A stretch of DNA of 64,000 nucleotides from Macrophomina tecta (GCA_024180945.1 JAKSGN010000007.1:3782001-3846000); one strand, 5' to 3'. Positions 35,288-47,130 are shown, counted from the first letter of the stretch. Program-made: numbers and translations. The notes: generated from the sequence alone by a model not told the origin.

Positions 35288-37106
35288 ATGCAGCCCGTCA
35301 GGACGCATACTCCAACCTTTTCCCTCATCCCTGACGAACGACGCGCCAGTGTCGACGCAAGCTCGCTCTCCGAATGCAGCACACCCCAAAGGCGTGTCGG
35401 TCCTCGCAAGAAGCCATCTTCCTACTTTTCTTCTAAGACCCCCAAGTATCTCGAGGATCCTGGTATGGAGATTTGGGCAACCGAGGCCGTTGGAGATGAT
35501 GCGTCTTCGCCGGATATCACGATGATGGTTGACGCAGTCTTCATCAAAATCTGCAATCGACCATTCGACGGACTGCCTGCGCATATGAATAGCTCCGTGC
35601 TTCACATCATCGAGGCATACCGAGACCTGAGCATGGAAAAGGAGCAGTTGGACGAACAACTGGGAGGGAGAGATAGTACGTTGGCGGAGGCTGAGAGAGC
35701 TTGGGAATGCGAAGAGCAGGCATGTCGAGCTGAGATAAAGCGCCTTGAACTCATTATCGCGAGAGGAAAGAATGGAATGTCGCGATTACTGGCTTCGCGT
35801 CACGATAGTGTTATCAACAGAAAGAGAAATTCGAGGGACCAACCTACCACGGCAATGCTAGTCAAGAAGAAAACAACCGTCCCAACCAACGAGAGACAGT
35901 CCAGAGGTATTCGGCAAGGTAAGGGGACCAAAAGTCACAGTGTATCCGGGAATGATGCTGAGAGAGAACGTTCTGCCACTATTCTCGATGTCACCATCCA
36001 GCCAAGAAAGGGCTCTCCCAGTCCAGCTTTTTTCCGCCGTCAACCACGATATTTCAGTGGGAACACTGCCACGGCGGAACCTCTTCAATGCCTTAGGAAG
36101 GGTCCCAGCGCCCCCAGGCGAACATGAGTGTGAGGAGTATATCATACACGGGCAGTCTCCAGAGTCTAAGAGCAGGAGTACTGGCGCCGAAGCCAGTATG
36201 CAAGCTATCAGCGGCGGGGGCAACGTACCCCGCGAAGACGAAGACATCAGAACATTTTTGATGGCGGGTACTGATAAGGATTTCCAGGACTTGACGCGAA
36301 TGGCGTCTAGAGTCGCTAGAAGCAGGGATTTGAATGTGGACCAAATACTTCCCAAGCTCGTCGAACTCTTCGATGACTTGAAAGAGTTGGACATCCCCAC
36401 AAAGTTGGAAATTATGCAGAGGGCCCCAACCGGGCCCATGATTCGCCGTCCACCATCCTGGGTACTTGGGGACGATGCTTTTGATCCGAGAGACTCAGTC
36501 GTGATCCTGACCGTCCGGTCTCCCCTTCGAACCGTGGACAGCTTCGCGTTGTCTTGCTGTGATATCCCGAGTGATCTGTCAGCGAGTACCTCTGATAAAT
36601 CTGACGGCGGCTCCGTGATGAAAAGACTTCCGAAGATTCCCAGCCCTATATATGATAAGGGGCAAGTGTTCTCACGTCAGGAACAAAGATCTTGTGTGGT
36701 TACCGTTGTGGGTGGACCTGGTCGCCCAGAGACAGAAATTCTCTCATCCAGTGCCAGTTCTCGCATAACCGCATTTGGCAGCAGTTCAGACCGGCTCGAC
36801 TCTACTGCAGGCTTGGAGAACACACTGGTTCAGCAGAAGCCAAAGGCAGCAAGTCGGCATTCGCTTTCAGTGTCAATAGCACAGGGTGGAGCCACGACAA
36901 CAGCAGCACTCCAAAGAAGCTCACCGCCGCTAGTCACGGGCCGGACCAGCGGTCAACTGTCGCTAAAGCAAAGGACTAATCAGGAAGACAGCGCCGTAGG
37001 TGTTACGGGTACTAGGTCGGCCAGAAGCTCAGAGACCGCAGTCAACCGCATTGACCCCATGGAGGATGGTGCGTGCCAACCGGCCAACCAGACGCGTATC
37101 AAGTAG
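35288..37106 (+). CDS. Unrecognised Ser/Thr/Arg-rich protein with a central coiled coil
   Basis: I do not recognise this gene. Two long open frames in different phases are best joined by an intron at 35919-36057 (GTAAGG...TTTCAG, 139 nt). Exons 35288-35918 and 36058-37106 then give 559 residues. The first 70 residues are disordered (RRASVDASSLSECSTPQRR). A helical part follows (ITMMVDAVFIKICNRPFDGL, MNSSVLHIIEAYRDLSMEKE), leading into a charged heptad-like stretch (TLAEAERAWECEEQACRAEI). Exon 2 has a second helical segment (DKDFQDLTRMASRVARSRDL, ILPKLVELFDDLKELDIPTK) and a long Ser/Thr-rich tail. An extra 55-nt intron at 37069-37123 could replace the last 13 residues and move the stop to 37164. 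An alternative start is 35039. No transmembrane or signal sequence is evident. Confidence 0.6.
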
Positions 37107-39717
37107 CAAACAAGGAAGCACAGGATATTTTCGAGACCGCAAAGCGGAAGGAGAGCAGGTGTAGTAAGGGAACGCCGGCCTGTTTGATTTTGTCGGCGTG
37201 CCGGTTGCTTCATTTGAGGATTCAAGAGGCTGAGGCAACTCCAAGAAGTCCGCTGCAGCACGCGTCGGAGATGAAGGTGAAAACAGCGATAGACATCTCG
37301 ATCGATCGCGATCGTTTCAGCGCCAGACAGGAACGTGAGCGGAAAAAAAAAAAAAACAAAAACAGTTGGACGAGGAAGCTCGGCGAAAAGCAACGCCGGC
37401 TAGTGAGCAGCGCAACAAGGCGAAGTATGCCTATAGTCCAAAATGAAGGGTTGATTGTGGGTGGGCAGACGCGCTCGATTGGACGACTGGTGATTATACT
37501 GCGCAGCTGTAGCAATGATGGGTGGGAGTGAGGTGAGCCCCTCACGGCGGGGGAAATGAGAGGCAGTTCCGTGCTGACGTGGGTTAGCCCGGGCGCACCC
37601 CATTACGGGCGCGGCCAAAGCGGGCAAGCTGGACGGTAAAATACACGCCAAGCTGCTTACGACTGGGGCGGCTAATCCTGCCACTGAGGAGGCCCCTGCC
37701 CGCAGCGCGCCAGCGCCAATCGCACTCCGCTTCGCGCACACTCCGCTCGAAATTGCAGGAACAACGCTGCCATCCCATGCGCGCGCTCTGGGCTCCATGC
37801 TCCAGGCTCTCCCTACGCGCTCTCAACAACGAGGAACGGGCGCCCGTGCAGTGGGCACGCTCTCCACCGCAATTGCATCATGCCGAGACATGGTGCCGGG
37901 AAGCCGACTGGCGGAGAGGCGTCGAGTTACATCGCAGTCGAGTCGCGTCGCTCCAGAGTCGCACAGCGGAACAACAGCACCGCTCTTATGACGCCAGCGC
38001 TGGAGCGCGACCACCGTCTCCGCTGCGCTGGCGCGCGGAGCTGCTGGGCAGCCCCAGGCTCAAGACTCTCGGCCGCTGCGAATACGCGCGTCACGCCGTC
38101 CTCTGCACCGCACGCCGCCCGGCCACAACGGGCGACCGATCGCCAGCGACACTGATTTGCGGAACGGGCCCCGTCGCCCTGTGCGGCCTGGCAGCTGTGG
38201 CGCATGAAGCCCGCCGCCGGCTCTCAGGCGCTTCGGCATGACTGCCTCTCGCGGCCGCCGACCTATGGTGTGCGACGTCCCCGGCCCGCCGATTTGAGCG
38301 CTGTTGCAGCGCGCCTGTGAGCGCCACGTCGAGAAGCGATCGCGCGCCGTGTCAGACAAACGGCCGCCCACTACTGCTGCTTCTTCAGCGCGTAATGGAG
38401 CCGCGGACTTCGCCGCCCTCTCTGCTCGCCGCCATCAGCTCAGTGCCGCATATTTCCGGACCCGAGACCGTGTCGCCGCGCCGGACGCTGCCTTTGGATC
38501 TCTGTCCTCATCTCGGTTGGCCCACGGCGGCCGCTCTCGATCTCCTCCCAAGCGATATGGCTGCCACAGATTTGGTCGCATGCGCCACAGGAATTGGTCG
38601 CGGATGGCTCGTCGCCTGGCAGGATGCGCCGTGGGGACCCAGCAGCATCCATGCCTCCCATCCTTTCATCACGCAGGGGAAGCATTGCAGACAGCGGCTT
38701 CAGGCACTCAACGGCATTCGAACGTCATGCTCATCTCCGCACGGCAGCTGAGGCGCAGCCTGTGCTCCCGCCGCGCGATAGGACGCGGCAGCATGCGCAC
38801 CAGAATGCAGCCGGCCCCTGGGGCGTCACGTTGGCCGTGTGGCTGCTTGCTATCCGCCCCGGGCCCAAAATACGTTCTAGAGGCGGCAGCGCGAGTGCCC
38901 CGGCACGCTTGGACGCGCCAGACGGTGCAGTTTCAACGGAGATGCTGGTGCGCTGGACGCTGGTTGCGAAGACATGCTTGCCTGCTGCCCGCCCCCCGTG
39001 GCGCCAGCGTGCGGTGGTTGCTTTTTCCTTGTCTTGACAGGCGCGAGAGATTTGAGGTATTCAGCCGTTTGCAAGTCCTGAAGAGGATGGCCGCAATCTG
39101 CAGGCGGCCAGACCGCGGGCAGCCGCAGCTGGCATCTGGGATGAGAGCGCCTTCGTCGCTGTAGGGACGAGCGATCAGCATCCGAGTTTTCGGGTGGGCG
39201 AGCAGGACCGCGGCAGCAGCAGCAGCAGCACGCCTTTGTCTGTTTGGCGGGACGGAGGTCTGGCCTGGGCAGCCGGGTGACGGCTCGCACGCGTCGCGCA
39301 GCGCACAGCCACGGGCTTGAGGTATGACGCAGTGCAATGGGGCGTGTAGGGCTTTTCGCGCTTTTCCCCGACCCCGACGATTGACGCTCGCATCGTGATC
39401 TGCTGCTCCGGTGCGGTCACCTTCGTGGGCTCGTGCACGCCTCTTCCTTCCCTCATCACCCTTGCAAGTACTGGTCCACATGGCGTCGAAATAAACGGTT
39501 TTGGCTTCATAAAAGACTGGTGCCTTTCACTCGCATATGCGCGCCCGCCTCTTGCCCCCCAAACCGCATGGTGCCGTACCTGTAGTCAGCCACAGTACTA
39601 GGTGACCACGCACCGCCCACCGCCGCCGTCCCACACCTCAGCTCCCTCCACGCCTACCTGCCCCATCTCTTCATGCTTCTGGCGCCCTGACTGCACGCTC
39701 CGCCGAGCTCTCCAGAC
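37107..39717. other. Long G+C-rich spacer upstream of the CP2-family gene
   Basis: About 2.6 kb. After an A-run at 37343-37356 the sequence is markedly G+C-rich from about 37550 to 39400. Open frames occur in nearly every phase on both strands, the longest being 38304-39164 on plus. Their translations are rich in Arg, Cys, His and Trp and do not look like protein. A GCA repeat lies at 39213-39230. It may be a large promoter or an unrecognised non-coding transcript. Confidence 0.45.
39213..39230. repeat. GCA trinucleotide microsatellite
   Basis: Six consecutive GCA units in non-coding G+C-rich DNA upstream of the CP2-family gene. Confidence 0.85.
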
Positions 39718-42413
39718 ATGTTCCGCAATCGGTATGTTGCGCGCGTCGCTGCAGCGCTGAATTTGCGCGTCGCGTCCTGCCAGGCTGCTGACTGTCTCGT
39801 GCGCGCAGGACCAATTCGCAAAAGCCTAATGACGAGCTGATCGCGAGCTTCAAAGCCTCGTTCCCTCATATCAACCCCAGCTCTCGCGCAGCTGCGCCGC
39901 CCTCGCAAAACACCACGTCCGCCTTGGACTTGGCACTTCAGTATGTTGATCACCCGCTGTCGCGACTCAGTCGCCCGGTGCGCTAGCCGCTTCGCGCATC
40001 ACTGTCGCGCCCAGCACCGCATCAACACCACGGCGCGACCTTGCTGACCCACGCGTGCTGCAGTCACTTTGGCGACTCTGACGACGTGAAGGACCAGGAT
40101 CCCACCCCGAGGGGTGCAGAGCAGTGGCGTTTCACGCCCTCGCTCATGGACCCGAACAGCTTCGCCTTCGCGTCCTTCGCCAACCAGCCGCCGGGCTACT
40201 ATACGCCCACGCCCGGCGGCACCAATACCATCTACCACAGCCAAGCCGGCGACCTGCACACGCCCGGCTTCAGCATGGGCCTGGGCACTCCGCTGTCCAT
40301 GCCTACCTCCGAGGGCGCTCTCCAGGCCGCTCAGTCCACCGGCGCCGGCATGCACGCCTTCCAGCCCCATCCCATTGCGCCCTTGCCCTTCCAGAACCCC
40401 AATCCGTTTGCTATGCCTCACCAAATGAATCACGCTCCATCCTTCGCTCCTCACCAGTTCACCCATCAGACTGCTGCCTTCGATCCCATGTCTCAGGCCG
40501 AAGAAGCGCCAATGGACAACATGCCCGTCGACGTTGAGATGCAGGAACAGTCCCCCATGCTCAACTTCGCTCAAAGCTTCAGCGAACAGTCCCGTCCAAA
40601 CGCCATCCAGCAAAGCATTGAAAAGTATGTCATCCCTGAATCAATGCCTTGTGGATTCTACTAACTAGGTGTAGCTTCCGCTGGCATGTCACGCTGAACG
40701 CGCCCACTGCCATGATTAAGCACGCCGACGAGGTTCCGGTTACCTACCTCAACAAAGGGCAGGCCTACTCTATCGCGATTGTCGACACAGCTCCGACTCC
40801 GCAAATTGCGGGCGTAGCTGTCAAGTACCGTACTTACATTCGTATTTCCTTTGAGGATGAGCAACAGCGTCAACGTCCTGCAGCCTGCTGGCAGCTGTGG
40901 AAGGAAGGACGTGGCACGAATGAAGCACACCAGCGCGGCGGCCGCCTGCAGGCAGTCGAGTTCGTCGATCCAACTCAAGTTGGAGGTGGTGACGGCTCAA
41001 CACGCCCTCGTGTCGAGCTGGAGTCCGCTTCATTTGACGGTTTCGCAGTTACCTGGACGCCCAGCGCAAGCGCAAATGGTGCTGTCGAATGCTCCATCGC
41101 CGTCCGCTTCAACTTCCTTTCCACCGACTTCAGCCACTCGAAGGGTGTGAAGGGCATCCCTGTCAGGCTCTGCTCAAAGACGGAACAAATTGGGGCCCAA
41201 GCACCGGGTATGGCTGAGGCTCCTCAACTGGAGATATGCTATTGCAAGGTGAAGCTCTTCCGCGACCACGGAGCTGAACGCAAGCTTTCCAACGATGTCA
41301 CTCACGTCAAGAAGACCATCGACAAGCTCAAGCAACAAATCGCGCAGGCAGAGTCGGGCATGAAGGATTTCGGCAAGAGAAAGAGAGGGTCGATCGCCAA
41401 AGGCGTTGCCAGCGCCAATGACCGGCCCGGTAAAGTCCCAAAGCACAAGCGCACCTGGTCTATGTCCTCCGCCAGTTCCACTGGAAACAGACCTTCGGCA
41501 GAGGAAGATTTGCACTTGAAGCTGGCGACGCTCCAAGACATGTTCACCTCGACCAGGCCAACCAGTATCCTGTATTTGAAGGGCGATGAGCTTGATGACC
41601 CGGACCTCCACCCTGTGCACCTTTCGGGCGAACCGCAAGACCTCACCAGGGTAGAAACCGGCGACTCGGCCATGTGGGATGGACAGAGCAGGAACTCTTC
41701 GATCGTTTCTCCCACGCCAAGTTCGCAATCGATCAACTCGGGCGGACGCCGGAGCTCTACTTTCCAGTCTTTCCCTCCTCCATCTCGCGTCTCCTCAAAC
41801 GAATGGCGCAACATGCCGCAGACTGCGACGGGCGATATTACTTCACTAGCTATGCAGCCTACCATCTCAAATAACCCGGTCAAGGTACAGAAAGCGTCGA
41901 CGGACGGCTCCATTGGCGGGTGGATTGACGCGCTGGGCGTGGATCTTTCCTACCAGCCCCCACCGGAACGGGCCATCAAACCCGGTAAGCTTCTTGAGTC
42001 ATTGCCACCCTCACGAGCAGCGTTCTGACAATTAGTTAGTTGCATGCTTCTATGTACAACCGAGATTTGTCGGAAGACCACCAGAGGACAACTATTACCG
42101 GGCTGTGTACCTCATGCAGCGAACGCTCAAGGAGCTTGTCAACAGCATCGCGATGAAGTGCAAGCTCGAGCCAACACGAGTAGTGCGCACGATTAGGATC
42201 AACGCAAAGGGCCTTGCGATCGCGCTGGACGATGGGGACGTGCAGGAAATTCCCGAAGGCCAGGACATGACGGCAGAGTTTCAGGAGATCCACGCTGACT
42301 CGCCAATGAAACGCGAATGGGACTCGGGCCCAACTGACGTTCAAGTTGACGGTGACGTCGGCGCCATTGAGACGACGACGACGTCGGGCTACGAACTCCG
42401 ACTCCTCTTCTGA
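39718..42413 (+). CDS. CP2/Grainyhead-like transcription factor
   Basis: Exons 39718-39731, 39809-39940, 40064-40624, 40675-41984 and 42040-42413 encode 796 residues. The first exon is only 14 nt. Residues 1-235 are disordered and rich in Pro, Gln, Met and Phe, a possible activation region. The CP2 DNA-binding domain starts at FRWHVTLNAPTAMIKHADEV (about 237) and continues through VTYLNKGQAYSIAIVDTAPT and YIRISFEDEQQRQRPAACW to KGVKGIPVRLCSKTE. A short coiled coil (HVKKTIDKLKQQIAQAE) and a basic KRKRG stretch follow. The last exon (ACFYVQPRFVGRPPEDNYYR to the C-terminal ELRLLF) matches the ubiquitin-like dimerisation end of the LSF/GRH group. Fungal members regulate wall remodelling and conidial separation in Neurospora. 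Intron 3 has two in-frame acceptors, after 40668 and after 40674. The second fits the branch site TACTAAC better. Confidence 0.92.
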
Positions 42414-43374
42414 AGTGGGCGCTCCAGCGCACACGTACACTCGTTTCCGAAGCCTAATGACCGGTAATGACTTAAAAATTCGTCATGGCGCGAGCGCTGG
42501 TCGGAGGCGCTTTAGGGACATGTATCTGCACCTACGGGCGTTTATTTTGGCTTGAGATACCACTCGGATTCGCCCGCATTTGCGACTTCTTCGGATACCC
42601 ACTACTTAATTTCTTTGCATGTACTGGCAACGATGGCGGCTTCAAGGGCTTCTATCTATAGCGCACAGCGCAACGACTGAGATTGCTCTCGATTTCCTTT
42701 GTGCTATCGTTCCACGTTGATGTATTCTGCGTTGCAATGTACTCCTGTAATTCTTTTTTTTTTCTTTTTCATTCCTTTCCTTTCCTGACGGGCCTTTGAC
42801 GGCACGCTTGCTTCTTTACACGAAAGAAGATACCCATTAGTTGATCTGTGCTCCATGTAATACTCTGCTGCAACAATTCGGGACAAGCGAAGATGTCCGG
42901 GTAGACAACAATGCGATGCAATGCCACGGGCTTTGAAATTGTTTACAAATCGTTTGGCGCGCCTCATGTGAGCTCGTGGGAACTGGTGAACCATGGGTCT
43001 CACACTCAACGTTGCCCCACATTCTCTGTAGCTTACTGGCTGCTGGGTACATACTCGATCACCAGCCACGCGGGGCATGGTTCCACCATCGAGAGAGGGA
43101 CTGCGACGCGCCATCACGACGGCACCGGGTAGCGAGCACGAGCGAGAGGGAGCGCCAGAGCGTGACATTAAGCTGCCGGCGCGAGAGCGGGCTTCGGGAG
43201 CACCCTCGCTTGGCCCCTCGGGGAAGGGTGGGGGGGTTGGAAGAGTGGCAAGGCAGGTGTGTGCTGCAACGCCGCAACAGAGGGTGTTTTGGATGAACAG
43301 CTGACTGCCGTTTCGAGGAGCAGGGAGCCACAGGACAGCTCCCGCCACAGCGATCGGCCGCCAGGTGGCATCTC

Positions 43375-43392
43375 AAAAAAAAAAAAAAAAAA
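43375..43392. repeat. Poly(A) tract (18 nt)
   Basis: Uninterrupted run of A in the spacer. No coding sequence lies directly upstream that would suggest a retrocopy tail. Confidence 0.8.
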
Positions 43393-45048
43393 GGTGGACG
43401 GCCCTTGCTTCGAGGAGTGCATCGGCTGACCGCCTGCAGGCGGTCGAAGCCATCCGCCCGCAGTCCAGACCATTATTGGGACGGGGCTGGTGAGAAGGAG
43501 CACGGCGCTGCAGGAGAAAGCTCATGGCTCGCCACAGAAGAGGCGCAAGCGACGCGGCGCAGCTGGTGTCCAAGTGGTGGTGTCAGGGTGCAGTGTTGGT
43601 AATAGGCAGCCGGCCTATCGACAGCCGACCCGTGGTGCTCGAAGCGGTTGCACGGCCACAGGCATCCAGTCGATGGCACGGCCGACGGGCGTCGACGGTC
43701 GGGCGGCGTTTGACGCGGAGTGGCCAGCGGACAACGCCCTATGACGCAAAGCGGCTGGGGCTCCTGCCTAATCAGCAGGCAAAAGGCGAGTGTCTAGAAG
43801 CGGACATGAAACGGCCTAGCGGGCAGCTTCAGAAGCTGGGTGGCGCCAGGCTCCATCTGGGATGCGGGAGGCGAATCACGCGGTGGCACGCAGTCGGTTG
43901 CGGTGTCGCTGGGAAAGCGGGACAGGCCGCTCGATCGCGGGCTGGTTGGATGGGCAAGGCGGAAAAGGAAAAGAGGCGCGGCAGGGTTCGGCTGGCTCGG
44001 ACGCGAGTCGTGGTCATGCGGGAGGAGAGTGGTAGAACGCGTGGGACGAGCTCGGGCTGCTGTGGCTGGTGTGGGGCGCGCGCAAGATGATGGCCCAAGA
44101 TCCGTCGGAATTTCTTCCTGGACCCTCGCACCGACGTCATCGCGAGACCGCAAACCCCCCCCTCTCTTCCGCATCTCCATCAGACTCCTCCCGACGCTAC
44201 ACCACTCCCGTCGCCGTGGATCCAGTATCTTACTTACTCTGCTATGACGCCCCATGCGCGTCGGCAATTGCCTGCGCCGACTCGGCCCCGGCCCCGTCCG
44301 CCGCCCTAGTATGACAAAAGTATGGCGTGCTATAGGGTAGGCATCATAGCTGTTGGCGATTCAGCTACGCCGCTTGGCTTGCACCGTGGCGCCGTCTTTC
44401 AGCGCCGTGCTCACCCGTACGTTTTGGAGCGCGTTGCGCGAACGAGCATTGCACCGCCCGGGAGCCCTTGACGAGCGATGGTACCTTAGCCGGACGCTCT
44501 GCCGGCACTCGAGGCTTCAGGCGCAGGGCTGTGCGTCCCGCGTGCTGGCGCGGCCGTCGTCATTGCTGGTAACAATCGGCAACAGATCATCGCTGCGACG
44601 CAGGGCCGTGTTTCGAAAATAGGAACTCAAAAGGAATTCCCCGTCCCTTCTGCAATGCTTCCATCATCCGCAAGGAACATGCATCCGGGGAACTGCCCGC
44701 TCACTGTGCTGTTGCAGTCGTCGGTCCGTCGTTTGCTTCGTGGTTTCCCTCACACCGTCGTCCGTACCTTGCTGCTGCACAGCACCTCCCTTTGGCAACT
44801 GTCCCCGTGTTGCTGCCATGATAGATACATTTTCCCCCGAATAGGAAGCTTCCAAGGGACTTGAAGCGAGACGCTAGGCTTAGCGTATCGATCTGACTCT
44901 TCCACTGCGTTTTCTCTCGGCACATATACGCCGCTGTCAAGGTGCTAAGCGACCTTGAGGCGTTCAAGCCACCGCCGATTCCATCTTTTTGCCGCCATCT
45001 ACGCATATCAGGACGCCCTAGTGTACCCATTATCGGGCTTCGACGACC

Positions 45049-45073
45049 GGGGGGTTCGGGGGTTCGGGGGTTG
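45049..45073 (+). repeat. Tandem GGGGGTTC repeat with three long G runs
   Basis: Three runs of five or six G separated by TTC, in non-coding DNA downstream of DAL3. The spacing could allow a two-tier G-quadruplex, which is inference. Confidence 0.75.
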
Positions 45074-45761
45074 AATTAACTTGACGATTCCACAAAGGAA
45101 GGCGCTGCAGGATAAAGGAGGTGGCGCTGGTAATCTTGGGGTGCAATAGATTTCATTCTCCCCGCCGGTCGGCAATTTTTCGATTTGGCGTCATTCCTGC
45201 CCTAACTTTTCGTATGTACCACCGTTTAAGCTACCACTATTATCATATGCCCTCTGCGCGTTTCTAAATATGGGATGGGTCAATCACAACCTCTTCTGGC
45301 ACACCGTGGTAAAAGACACGTCCGTGAACATGCTGCGTTCCTTGGCGGGGCGATTGCGCTCTTGGTGCTATGCAGCAACAACTGGCGAGGAAAGACACCG
45401 GCTCTGCAGGCCACTTGGCCAAGCGATCGTGGTCGAATGCGCGTGGTAATTTGGTAATGCTGGTGAAAGAATCGTAATCTTTCTTGACTCGCCGTCATTA
45501 CCTTCTTGCTGGCCGCTGTTTGCTTTTTCCGCACTACCTTCTCCGATATCTCTAGCTCAAGGCACGGTGCACCAGTCGGTATGCATGGAGACAATTTGCA
45601 TTCGCCTCTTCACACATGAGATGTTGCTTTTTCTCTCAGTCTTCCTTATTGTTGCAGCCGTATCTTGCAACTTGGTGGACACGATAATATACTGTAACTA
45701 GCAGCGTCTATCGCTTCCTTTTTTTTTATATATATAGCTTCTTTTTCACACCGTCATTTCA

Positions 45762-46628
45762 TCAAAGCTTCGCCTTCACCACCATTCCTGGAACGTGGTG
45801 CTCGCCGAGCGATACCGCCAACCCTTCAGCCCCTTCAGCTGCCATCAGCTCTACTTCCTGACAATCCTCGATACCCACCCCGTTGGCGAATTGGACGACT
45901 ACAAAGTCGATGTCATCGGCACCCAGCACGCACATGGGAGCGTGCCAAGTCCCCGCCGCGTACGTGACGGCTTGATTGCCCCTCGCGATGAAGGCTCGCG
46001 CATTGGCAAGATCCGGCATGCCTGGACCCTTCGGCGGCTGCACTGACGTTGACTTCTTGCTACCTCTCGTCGCAGCAGGCGAAGGCGGCGCCGCCTCGTT
46101 GTCGAAGGGCGACGGGCGAGCACGTGAGAAAATGCCCCGGATGGAGCGTCGTTTTCGCGGCTCTGGTGCCGGGAATGGCGGTGGACGCTTTTGCTGATGC
46201 TTGGTCGAGACGGGCAACGTCGGGGCGACGATGACAAGATACTGGGTTGAAGCGTCCGACGCTGAAAGCCCCATAGGAATGAAGGTCTGGGAAGTGAACG
46301 GATGGCGCTCGAGGATGGAGATGTCGAACATCTGGGGATCCGCTGGGCCAGACGAACGCAACTTGCGCGGTGAGCACACAAACATGTTCATGACCGCCCT
46401 GCCAGGCTTGCGGCTGGCAGCCATGTGGTAGAAGTTAGTCATGTGTGTGACATCCAGGTATTTCAGTGCGGTGCCTTGGTTGGCTGTCACCGTCTGCAGC
46501 CCGTCACCAGGCTGCGGCGAGCCCGTCCGCATCGGATTCTCGACGACTGTGCCAAAGGGCGAAAAGACGGCCGGCGTCAGTTTCTCGACTGGGACGCGAA
46601 GGGCCGGCGCCGGTACTGAGGGAGGCAT
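45762..46628 (-). CDS. DAL3: Ureidoglycolate lyase
   Basis: A single exon of 288 residues. The enzyme splits ureidoglycolate to glyoxylate and urea, the last step of allantoin use as a nitrogen source. The family pattern is clear: LTPAVFSPFGTVVENP at the N-terminus, FDISILERHPFTSQTFIPMG in the cupin-like core, YLVIVAP, then NARAFIARGNQAVTYAAGTW leading to HAPMCVLGADDIDFVVVQFA. The His and Glu residues of the cupin sheet (HPFTSQ, WHAP) are present. A basic, Ser/Pro-rich insert of about 50 residues (around 130-185) sits in a loop. The start at 46628 is the methionine before the conserved region; the frame stays open to 46769 without similarity. No other allantoin or urea gene lies nearby, so this is not part of a purine-catabolism cluster here. 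Confidence 0.9.
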   Translation of the reverse strand: MPPSVPAPALRVPVEKLTPAVFSPFGTVVENPMRTGSPQPGDGLQTVTANQGTALKYLDVTHMTNFYHMAASRKPGRAVMNMFVCSPRKLRSSGPADPQMFDISILERHPFTSQTFIPMGLSASDASTQYLVIVAPTLPVSTKHQQKRPPPFPAPEPRKRRSIRGIFSRARPSPFDNEAAPPSPAATRGSKKSTSVQPPKGPGMPDLANARAFIARGNQAVTYAAGTWHAPMCVLGADDIDFVVVQFANGVGIEDCQEVELMAAEGAEGLAVSLGEHHVPGMVVKAKL

Positions 46629-46803
46629 GGTGGATAAGATTCGAGACAGGATGACTTGCAGAGTTGAAGGGAGAAAGCCAAGGGATGGGCTGAAAGGTGG
46701 GGTGCGGTGGTGCAAGAGCAATCTTATCAGCGATAAGATCTCCCTGCCCGATCGAGCAACAGCACCCACTGTAGACCCTTTTTCCTGTACTGCGGTTTTT
46801 TCG

Positions 46804-46824
46804 TTTTTTTTTTTTTTTTTTTTT
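46804..46824. repeat. Poly(T) tract (21 nt)
   Basis: Uninterrupted T run about 175 bp upstream of the DAL3 start, i.e. a poly(A) tract in the sense of that gene's promoter. Confidence 0.8.
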
Positions 46825-47094
46825 GCTCAAGCCAGCATCGTAATCTGCCATTTATATATTAATCAGCATCATTTTCCACGTCCTAAGGCTCCTCACTCTT
46901 CCATTGTCCTACATCTGCCACCAATAAGTGCGAATGAGCAGTATACATCAACATGAAGGCAGCCTTTTTGAAGTGGCATGTATCGATTGATCTCAACAAG
47001 GATGCTGAAGCATCTCAACACAATTGTATTATAGCTTATTTCGAATTCTACTGGAGTGTGTATGCACGGCCCACTCAGTCGCTAAGCGGACTCT

Positions 47095-47130
47095 GCGGCG
47101 CGGTCTCAATCTGCGGCGCGGTCTCAATCT
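47095..47130. repeat. Perfect tandem duplication of an 18-bp unit
   Basis: The unit GCGGCGCGGTCTCAATCT occurs twice with no spacer, followed by a further GCGGC. It lies in otherwise unremarkable non-coding DNA. Confidence 0.9.

Larger units (their letters stand above)
42414..45761. other. Long spacer between the CP2-family gene and DAL3
   Basis: About 3.3 kb without a supported gene. Part is G+C-rich (about 43080-44300), with overlapping frames on both strands that look compositional. It holds an A run (43375-43392) and a G-run repeat (45049-45073). Confidence 0.45.

Noticed and set aside
38304..39164. 286-codon open frame on plus in the G+C-rich spacer
   Set aside because: Equally long frames overlap it in other phases and on minus. 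The translation is rich in Arg, Cys, His and Trp with no domain, so it looks compositional.
43375..43392. A-run as the tail of a retrotransposed copy
   Set aside because: The upstream sequence has no reverse-transcriptase or gene-like content, and no flanking target-site duplication was apparent.
43524..44090. 188-codon open frame on plus, with a 157-codon frame opposite
   Set aside because: Both come from stop-poor G+C-rich DNA; neither has a recognisable motif, and splice signals or homology are absent.
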